From positions 1 through 52,323 of the forward strand of contig WSUB01000164.1 in assembly GCA_019633425.1 (NCBI GenBank): DNA of 52,323 nt. The letters are read 5' to 3'. The position numbers were made by a program, and so were the translations under genes. The notes under the pieces were generated by a model. The model searched no databases. It was not told the origin of the DNA and saw only the letters and a program-made list of their open reading frames with translations. Positions 9,078-18,720 of this stretch are shown here, piece after piece; positions within the stretch are counted from its first letter, which is position 1; each line of letters starts with the position of its first letter. Source of the DNA: Tulasnella sp. 424 (taxonomy: Eukaryota > Basidiomycota > Agaricomycetes > Cantharellales > Tulasnellaceae).

Positions 9078-10449
9078 CTACTCTTCCGCCTCGGAGCCTT
9101 CGTCTTCGTCTCCAGATATTTCCTCGTTTTCCTTCCGAGCCCGGGCCATGGCCGCGGCAAGTTCGAGATCTTCGGTCTCCGAAACGGCTTTCGGCTAAAG
9201 GGGGGTGGGGGGGTTGCACTTAGTCTTCGAATCGTGAAGTTAGAAGAGCAAAGCATCACGCACTCTCATCTTTACATTTAAAGTTCCGCCAAAGTTTTCA
9301 ATCGTCTGTTGGATGGCTTTGATTGCCTCTTCGAGTTTTTCAACTCCTCCCACCTGAGTCGAGTCCCAACCTATCAATCGGCTGCATAATGGCATTGGCC
9401 TAACATCGAAAACTCACCCTATCAGTGGCGTTGGTGCCGAGAACGTAGAATGGGGGAGCAACGAGTTTTGCCTTGATAGGCACGGTAGCCGACGAGACAC
9501 CTTCTCCTGCCTTGAGTGCGTCCTTGATGGCGTCGATCCCAGCCGGGGTGAAGCAGGTCAGCTCTATATCCGCTCTGAGTTTAATGGGTTGAGGTGTTAA
9601 TCGTCGACCGATGGTTGTGAGAAGTGCTGTCCGGACCGCCTGGGACATCTCGAGGCCTTCGAAGACGGAGTCGGGATCGCTAAAATTCAAGGTGTTTCGA
9701 CTTGGCTTCGCGGCGTGTATTGTTCGGAGAACTCACGTTAAAGCGACTTTAAATGCATCGTATGGGTGGCCGTATTTGTCCCCTAGAGGCCAGGCAATTT
9801 GCTCGTAGAGCTGCTCCAACCGCTTCTCTTCGTGCTCGTTCTGCAAGGGCACTTCTTCTTCCTCCTCGGCTCCTTCTTCCCCTTCCTTATGCTCCTCACC
9901 CTCCTTAGGTTTTTCCTTTTTGGATTTGGTAGGTTCGATACTGGGGGATTTGACCTGGGAGGCATCTTCAGCGTCACTCAGTCCAGCAGTTTTAGTGGCA
10001 ACATGGCGCATGATTGACGCCACGGTTTTAGACTTCATGTATCGGTCCTCGCATTTCGTAATGTCCTCAGGAGACACTCGCCGTTTGGAAAGGTCGATAT
10101 ATCCTAATTAAATGTGCGTTCAGTAGCCACGCCTTACGAAGGACGACCGCATAAATCGCCTCACCCTTCTCTTTGTCAACTCGAAGAACGACAACCACTT
10201 CGTTCCTCCCCACTCTGATCAGCTTCTGTATGCTTCGAATGCGCCTTCTTGACAGTTCGGAGAGCAAGATCATTCCTTCGATGTTGTCGTACTCCAGCTG
10301 TGTATATCCTGAGGTTAAATGAGGGGTACAGAGCGGAGACGACTCGAGCAACTGACCAGCTTCACGTAGGCTCCCATCTCTGCAATTTGACGGACCTGGA
10401 CCATCACAAGGTCATCTATCTCTGGGAATCGCTGCCTGTAGTATCTCAT
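9078..10449 (-). CDS. SUI2: Translation initiation factor eIF2 subunit alpha
   Basis: Six exons on the minus strand: 10449-10357, 10297-10165, 10103-9737, 9679-9418, 9353-9264, 9194-9078. The sum is 1062 bp, 353 residues. The N-terminal S1 OB-fold is nearly textbook: [17 protein letters not shown], then [14 protein letters not shown] with the kinase-target serine (position 47 here, Ser51 of the human factor), then [15 protein letters not shown]. The C-terminal alpha/beta domain follows ([19 protein letters not shown]) and an acidic tail [12 protein letters not shown]. It carries Met-tRNA with GTP to the 40S subunit and is the switch point of the integrated stress response. Odd: a Lys/Glu-rich insert of roughly 50 residues after [10 protein letters not shown], which makes it longer than the usual 300-315. 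Head-to-head with the cyclo-ligase gene. Confidence 0.95.
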
Positions 10450-10616
10450 TTCGAAGTTTGTTTTGGTGAATGTGGTGGAAGGGAGTCAGTGTTCCTGTCG
10501 GAAAGGCAAAGTGACAGGGGAAAGAAGGCCGTCGGTATTCCCACGAAGCCGACATTCGAACTTCGCCGCTCACCCGTTATCTTCCGCCCCCACCCGCCGT
10601 CTCCCCCTTTTTCATC
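10450..10616. promoter_or_regulatory. Divergent promoter of eIF2alpha and 5-formyl-THF cyclo-ligase
   Basis: Only 167 bp separate the two start codons, so both genes must share this segment. No TATA box is evident; the right half is pyrimidine-rich (CCCCCACCCGCCGTCTCCCC), as in many fungal housekeeping promoters. Confidence 0.6.
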
Positions 10617-11608
10617 ATGGCCGCGGCTTCAGCAACAGTGCAAGCCAAGAAGTCGTTAAGAGCAGCAATATCAAAGATCAAGAAGGCGATCCCAGACGCC
10701 CAAATTGCTCTCCAATGTGCGTCACTTCACCTCATTTTACCACGCCCGAACTAACGTCGAAGGTTCACACTCCAGCTCAGCAGATAACGAACCACATTCT
10801 TAGCTCCCCATATTTTCAGAAGAGTCAGGGAGTCAGCTGCTACTTGAGTATAGGAGGCGAAGTGGATACTTCGTCCCTTGTGCTTTCGATTTTGCGATCC
10901 GGAAAGAAGCTTTTCGTTCCGAAACTCGACAGTGGTTCATTACACATGGTTCGGTTGTACGGAGAGGAAGATTACCGGTGAGTGCCCTTGCAGTAGGAAA
11001 TTAGAATGGGGAACTTGCCGCAAACTGACGATGCACCTTCGTCATGGCACCTTCAGGACGCTGAGGTCAGGAGTTTGGGGTATCAAGGAACCGGCATGGG
11101 AATGGGAGAATAAGAGGAGAGAGTCAGGCAAGCGTTTGCTGCCTCCCTTTGGGTACACTCCATAACCGACGGAATGACTCCCAGCGACGGACGAAGATTC
11201 TCCGGGGATTGACTTGATGCTCATGCCAGGTAAATTTTTACCGATCTGCTTAGTCTGTGCGCATTCCACGTCCCTCTAACGAACCTCTTGGCGCTGTAGG
11301 TGTAGCATTCGATAAAGGCTTCTCCAGAATAGGGTACGGAAAGGGTTACTATGACCAATTCCTCAGCCGGTATACGGCATCGAAATCTGGTGCAAGCCCA
11401 TTGCTTGGTGAGTTAATAACGACCGTATCTGTATGTCGCTGACTCTCTTTTATTAGTTGCTCTGACGTTGAAGGAGCAGCTCTTGGAGGCTGGCAAGATC
11501 CCTGTTGAGGACCACGACTGGAAAATGAATCTGATAGTCACCGGTGATGAAGTACTAACCAACGACACCCCACCAAACCAACCATCGACGGTAAACACCG
11601 AGGCTTAA
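10617..11608 (+). CDS. 5-formyltetrahydrofolate cyclo-ligase (5,10-methenyl-THF synthetase)
   Basis: Six exons: 10617-10716, 10776-10977, 11057-11127, 11185-11229, 11300-11407, 11457-11608. The sum is 678 bp, 225 residues. Landmarks in family order: KKSLRAAISK at the N-terminus, VSCYLSIGGEVDT, GKKLFVPKL, the nucleotide/folate segment GIDLMLMPGVAFDKGFSRIGYGKGYYDQF, and a closing VPVEDHDW-like stretch (IPVEDHDWKMNLIVTGDEV). It uses ATP to turn 5-formyl-THF (folinic acid) into 5,10-methenyl-THF. The third intron starts with GC (AG|GCAAGC) and ends with AG; reading it as exon meets a stop, so a GC-AG intron is needed to join PAWEWENKRRES to ATDEDSPG. Yeast FAU1 is the functional counterpart. Confidence 0.92.
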
Positions 11609-11715
11609 CGAGTTTTGTATAACCGATGTCCAACTTAGTACTTGTAACGAGTCGGGAATGAACATTGGTGGCGCTTAACTGTATTGTCGTGCTGCTTCCT
11701 GGTTCAGGCTAGGGC

Positions 11716-11766
11716 GGCTCGAGTCGGATTCTGTTCAGAGTATTTATAAATTTCGATTGCGGGATC
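11716..11766. repeat. Dispersed 50-bp repeat, copy A (inverse of 17195-17243)
   Basis: Read on the minus strand it gives AATCGAAATTTATAAATA and then TGAACAGAATCCGACTCGAG; nearly the same words stand on the plus strand at 17195-17243. Both copies lie about 100 bp beyond the stop codon of a plus-strand gene (cyclo-ligase here, 2OG oxygenase there), in opposite orientation. The remaining 11609-11926 spacer shows nothing else. Confidence 0.65.
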
Positions 11767-11926
11767 TCTCAATATCTCTCAATGAATAGGACGTCAAATA
11801 GCATGAGAAATTATGCGGCGGAGATAACGACGGCCCTAAGTCCCTAAGCGTCGGTCCAGACTACAACCAGCGTTAACCGGTCTCACCTAGTGTCCCAAAG
11901 CAATATCGACACCTTCTTCGCCCATC

Positions 11927-13144
11927 ATGTCATCTTCCACTTCGATGAAGGCCTATTTGGCTGCCCACTATATGTCTGGGGCCAAAGCTGAAGCTATAAC
12001 CGCTCAACTGGATCCCGCCGCAAAGAAGAAGAAGAAGAAATCGAAAGTCGCAGACACGAATGCGGCTTCGTCCTCCTTCATCAAGGACATGGATGAGGAC
12101 CTGCGATGGGGCAAGCCAGTGGATGACGAAGAGGACGAGGAGGAGAAAGCATTGGTTGAGAAGGATCGGAGCTTCAAGAAACGGAAGGTGGAGCCAGCGA
12201 ACGACGGCGGAGGGTGGATTAAGGTCCAAGGAGATGAAACCGATGGAGGCGTCGAGGAAGTTGCCATGGAGGAGGCTCACGTCGCTGCGCCGGCTGCTGG
12301 TCTGGTCATGCCATCCGAATTCAAGTCGGCCCAGCCACAGGCACTGGACAAGAAGAAGAAAAAGAAATCAAAACGAACGGAAGATGACGACGCCGAGGAG
12401 CAGGGAGAAACGGTGTACCGTGATGCTAGTGGCAGAAGGGTACAGGTCGAGTCCGCCGAGGATATTGCGGCGAGACAAGCGGAGGAGGAAAGGGAGAAGC
12501 GGGAAAAGGAGCGAGAGAAGAAGGAGTGGCAGAAGGGCTTGGTACAGAGGGAACAAGCCGAGTTGAGGAGGCGCGAATTGGAGCAGGAGCGGAGTAGAAA
12601 TGTTGCACGGTAAGCGCACTTCCCAGATTGCTGTTTAACGACTTCACGAGCATCTCTAACTCTCGTGTTTCCCGCACTTCAGGCGCGCGGACGATAAGGA
12701 GCTGAACGAATCGCAGAAAGCGGAAGAACGTTGGAACGATCCAGCCGCTGCCTTCCTGACTGTAAGTTAGTTTAGGATAGCGTTGTTACCTGTCTCGCTA
12801 ATTCTTTCTCCCCTGGTTCTCACAGAAAAAGGAGAAGAAAGGGCCTAAACGTCCGGAATACAAAGGGCCTCCACCACCTCCAAACCGTTTTGGGATCAAA
12901 CCCGGTTATCGGTGGGACGGTGTCGGTAAGTTGACTTTGCACATAATGCGTTGTACCGTTATCTCACTTCCTCTCCGTTTAGATCGAAGTAACGGGTTTG
13001 AAAAGAAAGTGAGTAGTAGTGACCTTAGGTGCAGCTCCCCAGCTCGATGCTGACTCTTTGATTGATAACCAGTACTTCCAAACCATCAACGAGAAGGGCC
13101 GAACAAAGTTGGAAGCATACCAGTGGTCTGTCGACGATATGTAA
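11927..13144 (+). CDS. BUD13: Pre-mRNA-splicing factor BUD13/CWC26 (RES complex)
   Basis: Five exons: 11927-12609, 12683-12761, 12826-12925, 12983-13008, 13073-13144. The sum is 960 bp, 319 residues. The start opens [13 protein letters not shown], typical of Cwc26/Bud13. The long middle is charged and low in complexity with lysine-rich runs ([20 protein letters not shown]). The C-terminus holds the family signature: [32 protein letters not shown], then [19 protein letters not shown]. Bud13 joins Snu17 and Pml1 in the retention-and-splicing complex on activated spliceosomes. The 3' end of its first exon reappears as a fragment at 22572-22663 upstream of AKR3. Confidence 0.95.
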
Positions 13145-13533
13145 TCAATCCACAATATTTTATTCGTTTGCTGGTGAGAGTATATCTACTTTACCTGGAT
13201 CATATTATACAATGCTCGGTCGGCGACAGGCTGGGTTTGAAGTTCGGGGACCAGCCTCGGCAATGACGAGATCAGCGGCCTCTGTCCAACTGGAATTGCA
13301 GACGTGCTCGGAGACTAGCCTGGAATATTCCCAAAACCTTGTTCAGAAGATGCTTAAGAGCATTGGGGGGAGGGAGATTCGCGTTTATGCTTTCGGAACC
13401 GACATGTGCAACGCCTAACTCAGTCCAGACCCAACTATGACGTCCTGTCCGTACCGCGTGATTAGCACTAAAGGTTAATACCGATCCTTGTCCAACCAGG
13501 TTCAAGCTCTTGGGCTTCATGCGAGACACTGCG

Positions 13534-13780
13534 ACCTCCACTATACAACGACAAACTTGCATCACGCGATACCCTTTGCGTAATCCACTCTCAGCAGCCA
13601 ATAGCGCTGCGTTCAACTCCTTCCCTCCACTACAATTCGTTCCCTCCACTTCAATTCGTTCGACTTAACCAATGGCATCTCAGCTGGGTTTCCGAAAGGA
13701 ATCACAGCCGTCGAGGTGGAGATTCACGGTGCCGAAGGGGGTGAAGTGGAGGATAACGGACCCCAGCCGCAATATAAAAG
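13534..13780 (+). promoter_or_regulatory. AKR1 promoter: CCTCCAC/GTGGAGG copies plus TATA box
   Basis: CCTCCAC at 13535-13541, 13624-13630 and 13643-13649, GTGGAGG at 13746-13752 and a shortened AGGTGGAG at 13715. TATAAAAG lies at 13773-13780, 94 bp before the ATG. A 23-bp block starting GCGATACCCTTTGCG (13566-13588) recurs exactly in the AKR2 and AKR3 promoters. The rest of 13145-13533 (BUD13 3' flank) shows nothing. Confidence 0.6.
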
Positions 13781-13873
13781 GGCACGTATTTTCAAGTCCT
13801 CCTCTCCCATAACCTACTCCCTCCAGAACTTTCAGACCCTCCAAAACTTTCAGATCCTCCTGAACTTTCAGAG

Positions 13874-15424
13874 ATGTCGAACACCACAGAATCCAACATG
13901 ACATACGTTCGACTCGGCAAGTCTGGCTTAAAGATATCTAAGCTAGTACTGTGAGTCCCACCAGCCGAGTCTAGTCTGTCAGAGATTGTACTCACTTTCC
14001 GTTCCATAAAGCGGCTGTATGAGCTACGGTTCACCCGAATGGGAGCCATGGGTCCTTGGGGAAAACGAGGGTAAGGCTCAGTCATGCCGGCTTACTGCTG
14101 TCTTGCTAATCACCTCCGCAACGTTCAGGCCTCGAACACATTAAGACTGCCTACGATCTTGGAATCAACGCGTTCGACACTGCGAACGTGTACTCCAATG
14201 GTCTCTCGGAAGTGATTCTCGGCAAGGCCATCAAGAAGTACAACCTTCCTCGCGACGAGATTGTGGTTATGACGAAAGTCTGGGGCACAGTCGGACGCGC
14301 GACGTCGGATGCCTTGTTTTTGGCTGCTCAGGACGATCTTTCCAAGCAGCGATACACGAACCAGCAGGGTTTAAGCCGAAAGGTGAGTGGGTCTTTGCAA
14401 TTATCAACTACGCCTGCTGACGACCGGCACCTCGTCATTTCAGCACATCTTCGATAGCGTTAAGCACTCGCTTGAGAGACTCCAACTTGATTATGTAGAT
14501 CTGCTGCAATGTAAGTGTCCGACGTATCTAGAGTCCCGCCCGACACTAAGATTGTCTGGGCTTCTATCAGGCCACCGGTTCGACTACAACACCCCAATCG
14601 AGGAGACCATGCAAGCACTCCACGACGTCGTCAAAGCGGGATACGTGCGGTATATTGGCATGTCATCGTGCTATGCTTGGCAGTGTGAGTATCCCGATCA
14701 TTTTCGTATTTCGTCGATTCGGGACAACTTACGTGCCTACCAATTCGCACCTGTCAGTCCAAAAGATGCAGAATTATGCCAGGCAACACGGGCTTACAGA
14801 GTTCATCTCGATGCAAAATCTCCACAACGCTATCTATAGGGAAGAAGAAAGAGAGATGGCACCAATGCTTCAAGACTCCGGTGTCGGTATGATTCCTTGG
14901 TCACCATTGGCTCGTGGCTTCCTCACACGACGCATCAAGGATGAGACGCAGAGAGGAAAGGTGGATGTGTTAGTTCTTTCCTGCCTTTAACGTTTAGGGG
15001 TTGTAAGCTAACTAGAATTGTGACAGCTGGTCAGCGCCCCTCAATGGCGACCCGAATCAAGATGTTTTCCTGGCAGATATTAACGAAAGGTTCGTTCAAC
15101 GTATCGCTCCCCTCTGGACTGAAATTTAACAAGATGCGGAAATAGTATCTCCGAAATTGCGAAGAAAAGGGGAGTAAGCATGGCTCAAATCGCGGTCGCC
15201 TGGTCTCTCTCCAAGGAGTTTGTGACGGCTCCTATCGTTGGAACCACGTCCCTGGAAAAGCTGAAAGACCTCGTTGGTGAGTTCTCATGCTTGAAAATGA
15301 CGCCTTCATGATAACTTACTGAGGAATCTCTCGATCAGGTGGAGTCCACATAAAGCTGACAGAAGAGGAGATCAATGCTATCGACAAGCCGTATCGATCG
15401 CGAAGCATTGTTGGATTCGCATAA
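13874..15424 (+). CDS. Aldo-keto reductase AKR1 (versiconal-hemiacetal-acetate-reductase-like)
   Basis: Nine exons: 13874-13950, 14012-14070, 14129-14382, 14444-14510, 14571-14684, 14758-14968, 15027-15089, 15146-15276, 15339-15424. The sum is 1062 bp, 353 residues, the normal size for a TIM-barrel NAD(P)H-dependent AKR of this branch. Start [19 protein letters not shown]; strand-1 motif [16 protein letters not shown]. Catalytic tetrad visible: Asp62 and Tyr67 ([10 protein letters not shown]), Lys95 (VVMTKVWG), His154 ([10 protein letters not shown]). The cofactor-binding end reads [17 protein letters not shown]. Such enzymes reduce aldehydes or ketones in the cytosol; the substrate is unknown. 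It adjoins BUD13, and a BUD13 scrap upstream of AKR3 suggests this locus seeded the copies. Introns sit at the same codons in the other AKR genes here. Confidence 0.93.
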
Positions 15425-15532
15425 GATATCTCTCTTCTGTACAATGGTCGTTTCCGCGTATCATAGAATCGAGAATTAATAAGCTTCGCATGCAGTCCAT
15501 GAGAGTGTTCCTTGCTGGTCGCTGTTTAAGGA

Positions 15533-15877
15533 GTGATGTCGGCGTCCATATTATTTTCAAATTCCGAAGATGCTGGGCGGCGGCCCTGGCACCATTTAGG
15601 ACGGCTAACCTTGATCGTTGGACCTCACCGCTCTGTTGTTCATGTACCTACTTTCTTTCCTTCCTCTGCTGTCATCCCTGGCGTTTTGGGAGCATGCTTC
15701 GCAACCCTCCTAATGACCGAACTCCTCGGCACCCGAATTCGAAAGGGCATCGAGGCGGTTGCAGAGTTCATTAACGAGACAGAGGCGTTCACTAAAACAG
15801 GAAGGGAAGCCTGGAAACGGGCACTCGAAGAAGACGCCACCGCGCGGCCGATGCCGACGGTAAGAGTCTTACCTTAG
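15533..15877 (+). CDS. Possible small hypothetical gene between AKR1 and the 2OG oxygenase
   Basis: Weak call. A 114-codon frame opens MMSASILFSNSEDAG and holds a hydrophobic stretch (VIPGVLGACFATLLMTELLG) followed by a charged helix (RKGIEAVAEFINETEAF). A GTAAGA just before the stop could be a donor, so this may be a first exon whose partner I could not find before 16251. Its first 70 bases belong to the 3' flank that was duplicated with AKR1-3, which argues against a gene. The rest of 15878-16250 shows nothing clear. Confidence 0.25.
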   Translation: MMSASILFSNSEDAGRRPWHHLGRLTLIVGPHRSVVHVPTFFPSSAVIPGVLGACFATLLMTELLGTRIRKGIEAVAEFINETEAFTKTGREAWKRALEEDATARPMPTVRVLP

Positions 15878-16250
15878 GATTTTCTTTCTTATTTTCCATT
15901 ATTAATACCACACCACCACCCGAATAATCACCTCTCGCGATACTTTCTATCTGTTTCCTTTCTCCTGACTGTGGACCTTGATGCACTTCACTTCGATACG
16001 GAGATGTAATCTCCACTCTTGATTGTAATTAAACGATGTTCCCTTTCTCTTCACTTCTCCTGGTAGATCCTAGTTGTAAGCGGGGTATCTGGGGTACTGT
16101 CCCCCCGCGCATGTGGCGTTCGGCCAGGTTGTGGCTGTGTTCCTCGCGCCTCGTGACTCCTGACCCCGGCTGCAGGCAATCTCGAGCCTAAGTTCCATGA
16201 CCAAACCAGCTCAACCCTAGCATTTCTTCAACTTCTCACGGAAACTATTC

Positions 16251-17105
16251 ATGCTGAGGACATGGGATCAAGCTACCTCGCTCACAGTCTATCATTTTCC
16301 GGAACCTCCGATCTCGCAATCTGAGCCTGCGCCAGTCGTCACTCATAATGTTGATTGGCGAGCGGTCGAACTACCAGAATACGAAGGCAAGCTCGCATTT
16401 GTAATTGACAACGTCTTCTCTCTGGAAGATTGTCAGAAGCTCCTCGCTGCCGGCGAACTTTCGGCACCTTGGACCCCAGCAGCGGTGAATGCGGGCCCAG
16501 AGGATACGGAAGGCGCTGTTCTCCCAGATTACCGCAAATCCAGCCGGATACTTCTTGACAACCAAGAGCTGGCTGATGAGATTTTGGGCAAGCTTCGTCC
16601 CCATCTTCAGGGCGATCTTCACAATGCTCCGAGCAGCAGATTTTGGCAGTTCGACCAAGGAAGCCTACCGAAGGGGAGGGCTCTTGGCACTCGGATTCAA
16701 CTTACTCGACTGAATGAGCGACTGAGGTATCTTAAGTACCTACCTGGAGACTTCTTTGATGAGCACTGTGACGCAGGCAAGTGTTTTGGGCTACTTTCAA
16801 TATATGGCGGTCAGCTGAGACGGAGGTCAAAATTTTCGGATCCAGTGTACTACACCCCTGATGGATCCGAAATGTCTGGCCTCACACTCCAGGTCTACCT
16901 CAACGGGTCGCCTGAAACTCTCAGCGGAGGAGCGACAAGGTTCAAAAGCGATGAAACTCCCAACGTAGTCGTCGATGTGGACCCTCGTGTTGGTCGTGTT
17001 CTCATTTTTGAGCAAGGAACGCTACTCCACACCGGCGAGAAGGTGTTGGAAGGGGAGAAGTATGTAGTAAGAACGGACTTGATGTACAGGCGGGTCTCGT
17101 CATGA
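16251..17105 (+). CDS. 2-oxoglutarate/Fe(II) dioxygenase, prolyl-4-hydroxylase-like
   Basis: The double-stranded beta-helix signature is present: iron ligands His172 and Asp174 (GDFFDEHCDA), distal His260 (GTLLHTGEKV) and the 2-oxoglutarate-binding Arg274 (YVVRTDLMY), numbered without splicing. LTLQVYLNGSPETLSGGATRF is the usual core strand before the second ligand. The reading frame is open throughout, but 16777-16845 looks like a 69-bp GC-AG intron (CAG|GCAAGT ... TCCAG). Removing it keeps the frame, deletes KCFGLLSIYGGQLRRRSKFSDP and joins HCDA to VYYTPDGSEMSGL, which is what the family has; the mature protein would then be 261 residues. Likely substrate a peptidyl proline or related residue; unknown here. 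Lies between AKR1 and AKR2 on the same strand. Confidence 0.8.
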   Translation: MLRTWDQATSLTVYHFPEPPISQSEPAPVVTHNVDWRAVELPEYEGKLAFVIDNVFSLEDCQKLLAAGELSAPWTPAAVNAGPEDTEGAVLPDYRKSSRILLDNQELADEILGKLRPHLQGDLHNAPSSRFWQFDQGSLPKGRALGTRIQLTRLNERLRYLKYLPGDFFDEHCDAGKCFGLLSIYGGQLRRRSKFSDPVYYTPDGSEMSGLTLQVYLNGSPETLSGGATRFKSDETPNVVVDVDPRVGRVLIFEQGTLLHTGEKVLEGEKYVVRTDLMYRRVSS

Positions 17106-17194
17106 GACACTGGGTCAACCAAGCATCTTTAAATATCGTCGCATAGTTCCCCTCAAAATGTAAAGGGCACAGGGGGTGACTGCGGGTACTTGAT

Positions 17195-17243
17195 CCCTCA
17201 ATCGAAATTTGTAAATATTTCTTTGAACAGAATCCGACTCGAG
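17195..17243. repeat. Dispersed 50-bp repeat, copy B
   Basis: Plus-strand AATCGAAATTTGTAAATA and then TGAACAGAATCCGACTCGAG, the inverse complement with a few changes of 11716-11766. It ends about 20 bp before the start codon of the small gene at 17264. Confidence 0.65.
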
Positions 17244-17263
17244 TGGGTACTAGTGTCCTACGT

Positions 17264-17796
17264 ATGATCGCTAGAGGTGGCGGTAGTCAGAGTGGGAGTG
17301 TATTTCCACATCCGGGAGGTAGCGGGTCGAGAAGCTCGAGAAGGTCACTCCTGGCCGATATCATGTCACTGGTCTTGGCCCAACTCATAGTAAGTTGGCT
17401 CTGTGTCTGATGCAAAGTATTAACGTTCTGACGCTCCGGCTACCTCCAACCCCAAGGTGTCTATCTTTTTTCCGACGTTGATCCAACTCCGCAACTCATT
17501 CATCCCGGACACAGATTCCAGCATTGACAAGTCTGATATGTCTCTGTTTGCCTCATTTCCATCCTACGAAGTCTTCAACTCTTGGTTCGACTGGGCTTTC
17601 CTGGCGAGCGCCGGACTCACCGCTGGTTTGAACCGGCTCCGTAAAAAGATTGGTATTTACATTGGTACGGCCACGTGCATGCGCGGGGTTCCTAGAACCG
17701 GTCCAGAATGACTTCCTGAAAGTGGTTCGCAACCAACATGGATTCTCGATACAAATACAAACGATCAGTCATCTTACAGAAGACTTATATAAGTGA
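17264..17796 (+). CDS. Small membrane-type protein of unknown function
   Basis: Not recognised. Three exons (17264-17389, 17457-17652, 17696-17796) sum to 423 bp, 140 residues, with consensus GTAAGT and GTATTT donors and phases that match. The protein opens with a Gly/Ser/Arg-rich tail, then a hydrophobic helix (LLADIMSLVLAQLIVSIFFP), a polar loop, a second, weaker hydrophobic segment near WFDWAFLASAGLTAGL, and a soluble end (EPVQNDFLKVVRNQHGF). Two membrane passes are plausible. No family motif. Frame-coherent splicing is the only support, so this is a moderate call. Lies just after the 2OG oxygenase on the same strand. Confidence 0.45.
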
Positions 17797-18720
17797 CGAG
17801 GATCAGAGTTTCATAAAAGGAAGAGCTAGAGGCATTCTCGATAGAACCGGTCGTCGCGCCGGTGAGCCCCGCCTCATCCGTCGGGGACTCTTTGCAAGAA
17901 TGCCTCCTATGGCGTCGTAGGCTTCTGTGAAAGGCTTGAATCAAGGATACACGTAAGTAGCAAGTCGAGTGTAAATATCGATGTGGGAGAACTCACTCGC
18001 TGACCCTCTTTGCAAGGCTAGCAAGATCCTGCCGGTCTTCAGGTCCTCATGCCCGGAGCTCGACGCACGGCAAAGCCGTTACCGCCCACGTGCGCGTCAA
18101 GCAAACGCAGGATTTGGCGGAAAGAGCATCGTCGTTAATTTCTGTAGAAGTAAATGCTCACTGTCGAAGAACAGTAAGGAGCTTACGTTTCTTCTTACAG
18201 TAATACAGACAAAAAGGGAGAGGGGGAGAAAAGTCAAATCGACGAATATAACACGAATGACAAAGACGGGTCACGAGGATCGCCATGTGCGCCTCAATGC
18301 AAAAGATAACTGCTGACAAGATCCGTTCATCCTACCATACCATATGTGTATCTCCCATCTTAGTTGCGCGTCATTGAGCGACAGACACGGTCTCTAGCCA
18401 AGTGCCCGCAGGCTGGCCGAGCTGATTAAGCATCACGTAATTTTTAAGCTTCCGGAAGGGTTCACGGCTTTATCATCTCCGCGCGGACCCTGTATACCGC
18501 CAATTGAAAATGTGGACTACGACTCCAGGAAGGCTCGCAGATCAGATATAGCTTCACTCCCGTAACCGCAAGACTCCGCTACTGTTCTTATCGTGGTCAT
18601 TCCTAGGCCCCCCCACGGCGATTTACGCGCTTCTCCTAAAGTTCCAAGGCTATTTTTGATCCTTCTCTTTTATCACGTCCTCTTGGCCCTCAAGGTTCGA
18701 AGGTCAATTTTTCCTCCAGG
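17797..18720. other. 0.9-kb spacer, nothing recognised
   Basis: Short open stretches without motifs. A string resembling a tRNA D-arm (GGCCGAGCTGATTAAGC, near 18416) is not followed by a T-arm that pairs. The final 120 bp before 18721 should contain the aquaporin promoter; no TATA box is clear. Confidence 0.5.

Noticed and set aside
11815..11860. Homing-endonuclease-site-like TAACGACGGCCCTAAG
   Set aside because: Only loosely like the I-CeuI site and not in rRNA; likely chance.
13272..13649. 125-codon minus-strand frame in the AKR1 promoter
   Set aside because: Overlaps the shared promoter blocks; no motif.
18400..18475. Leu/Ser-tRNA-like GGCCGAGCTGATTAAGC
   Set aside because: T-arm (GGGTTCACGG) does not pair and no anticodon arm forms.
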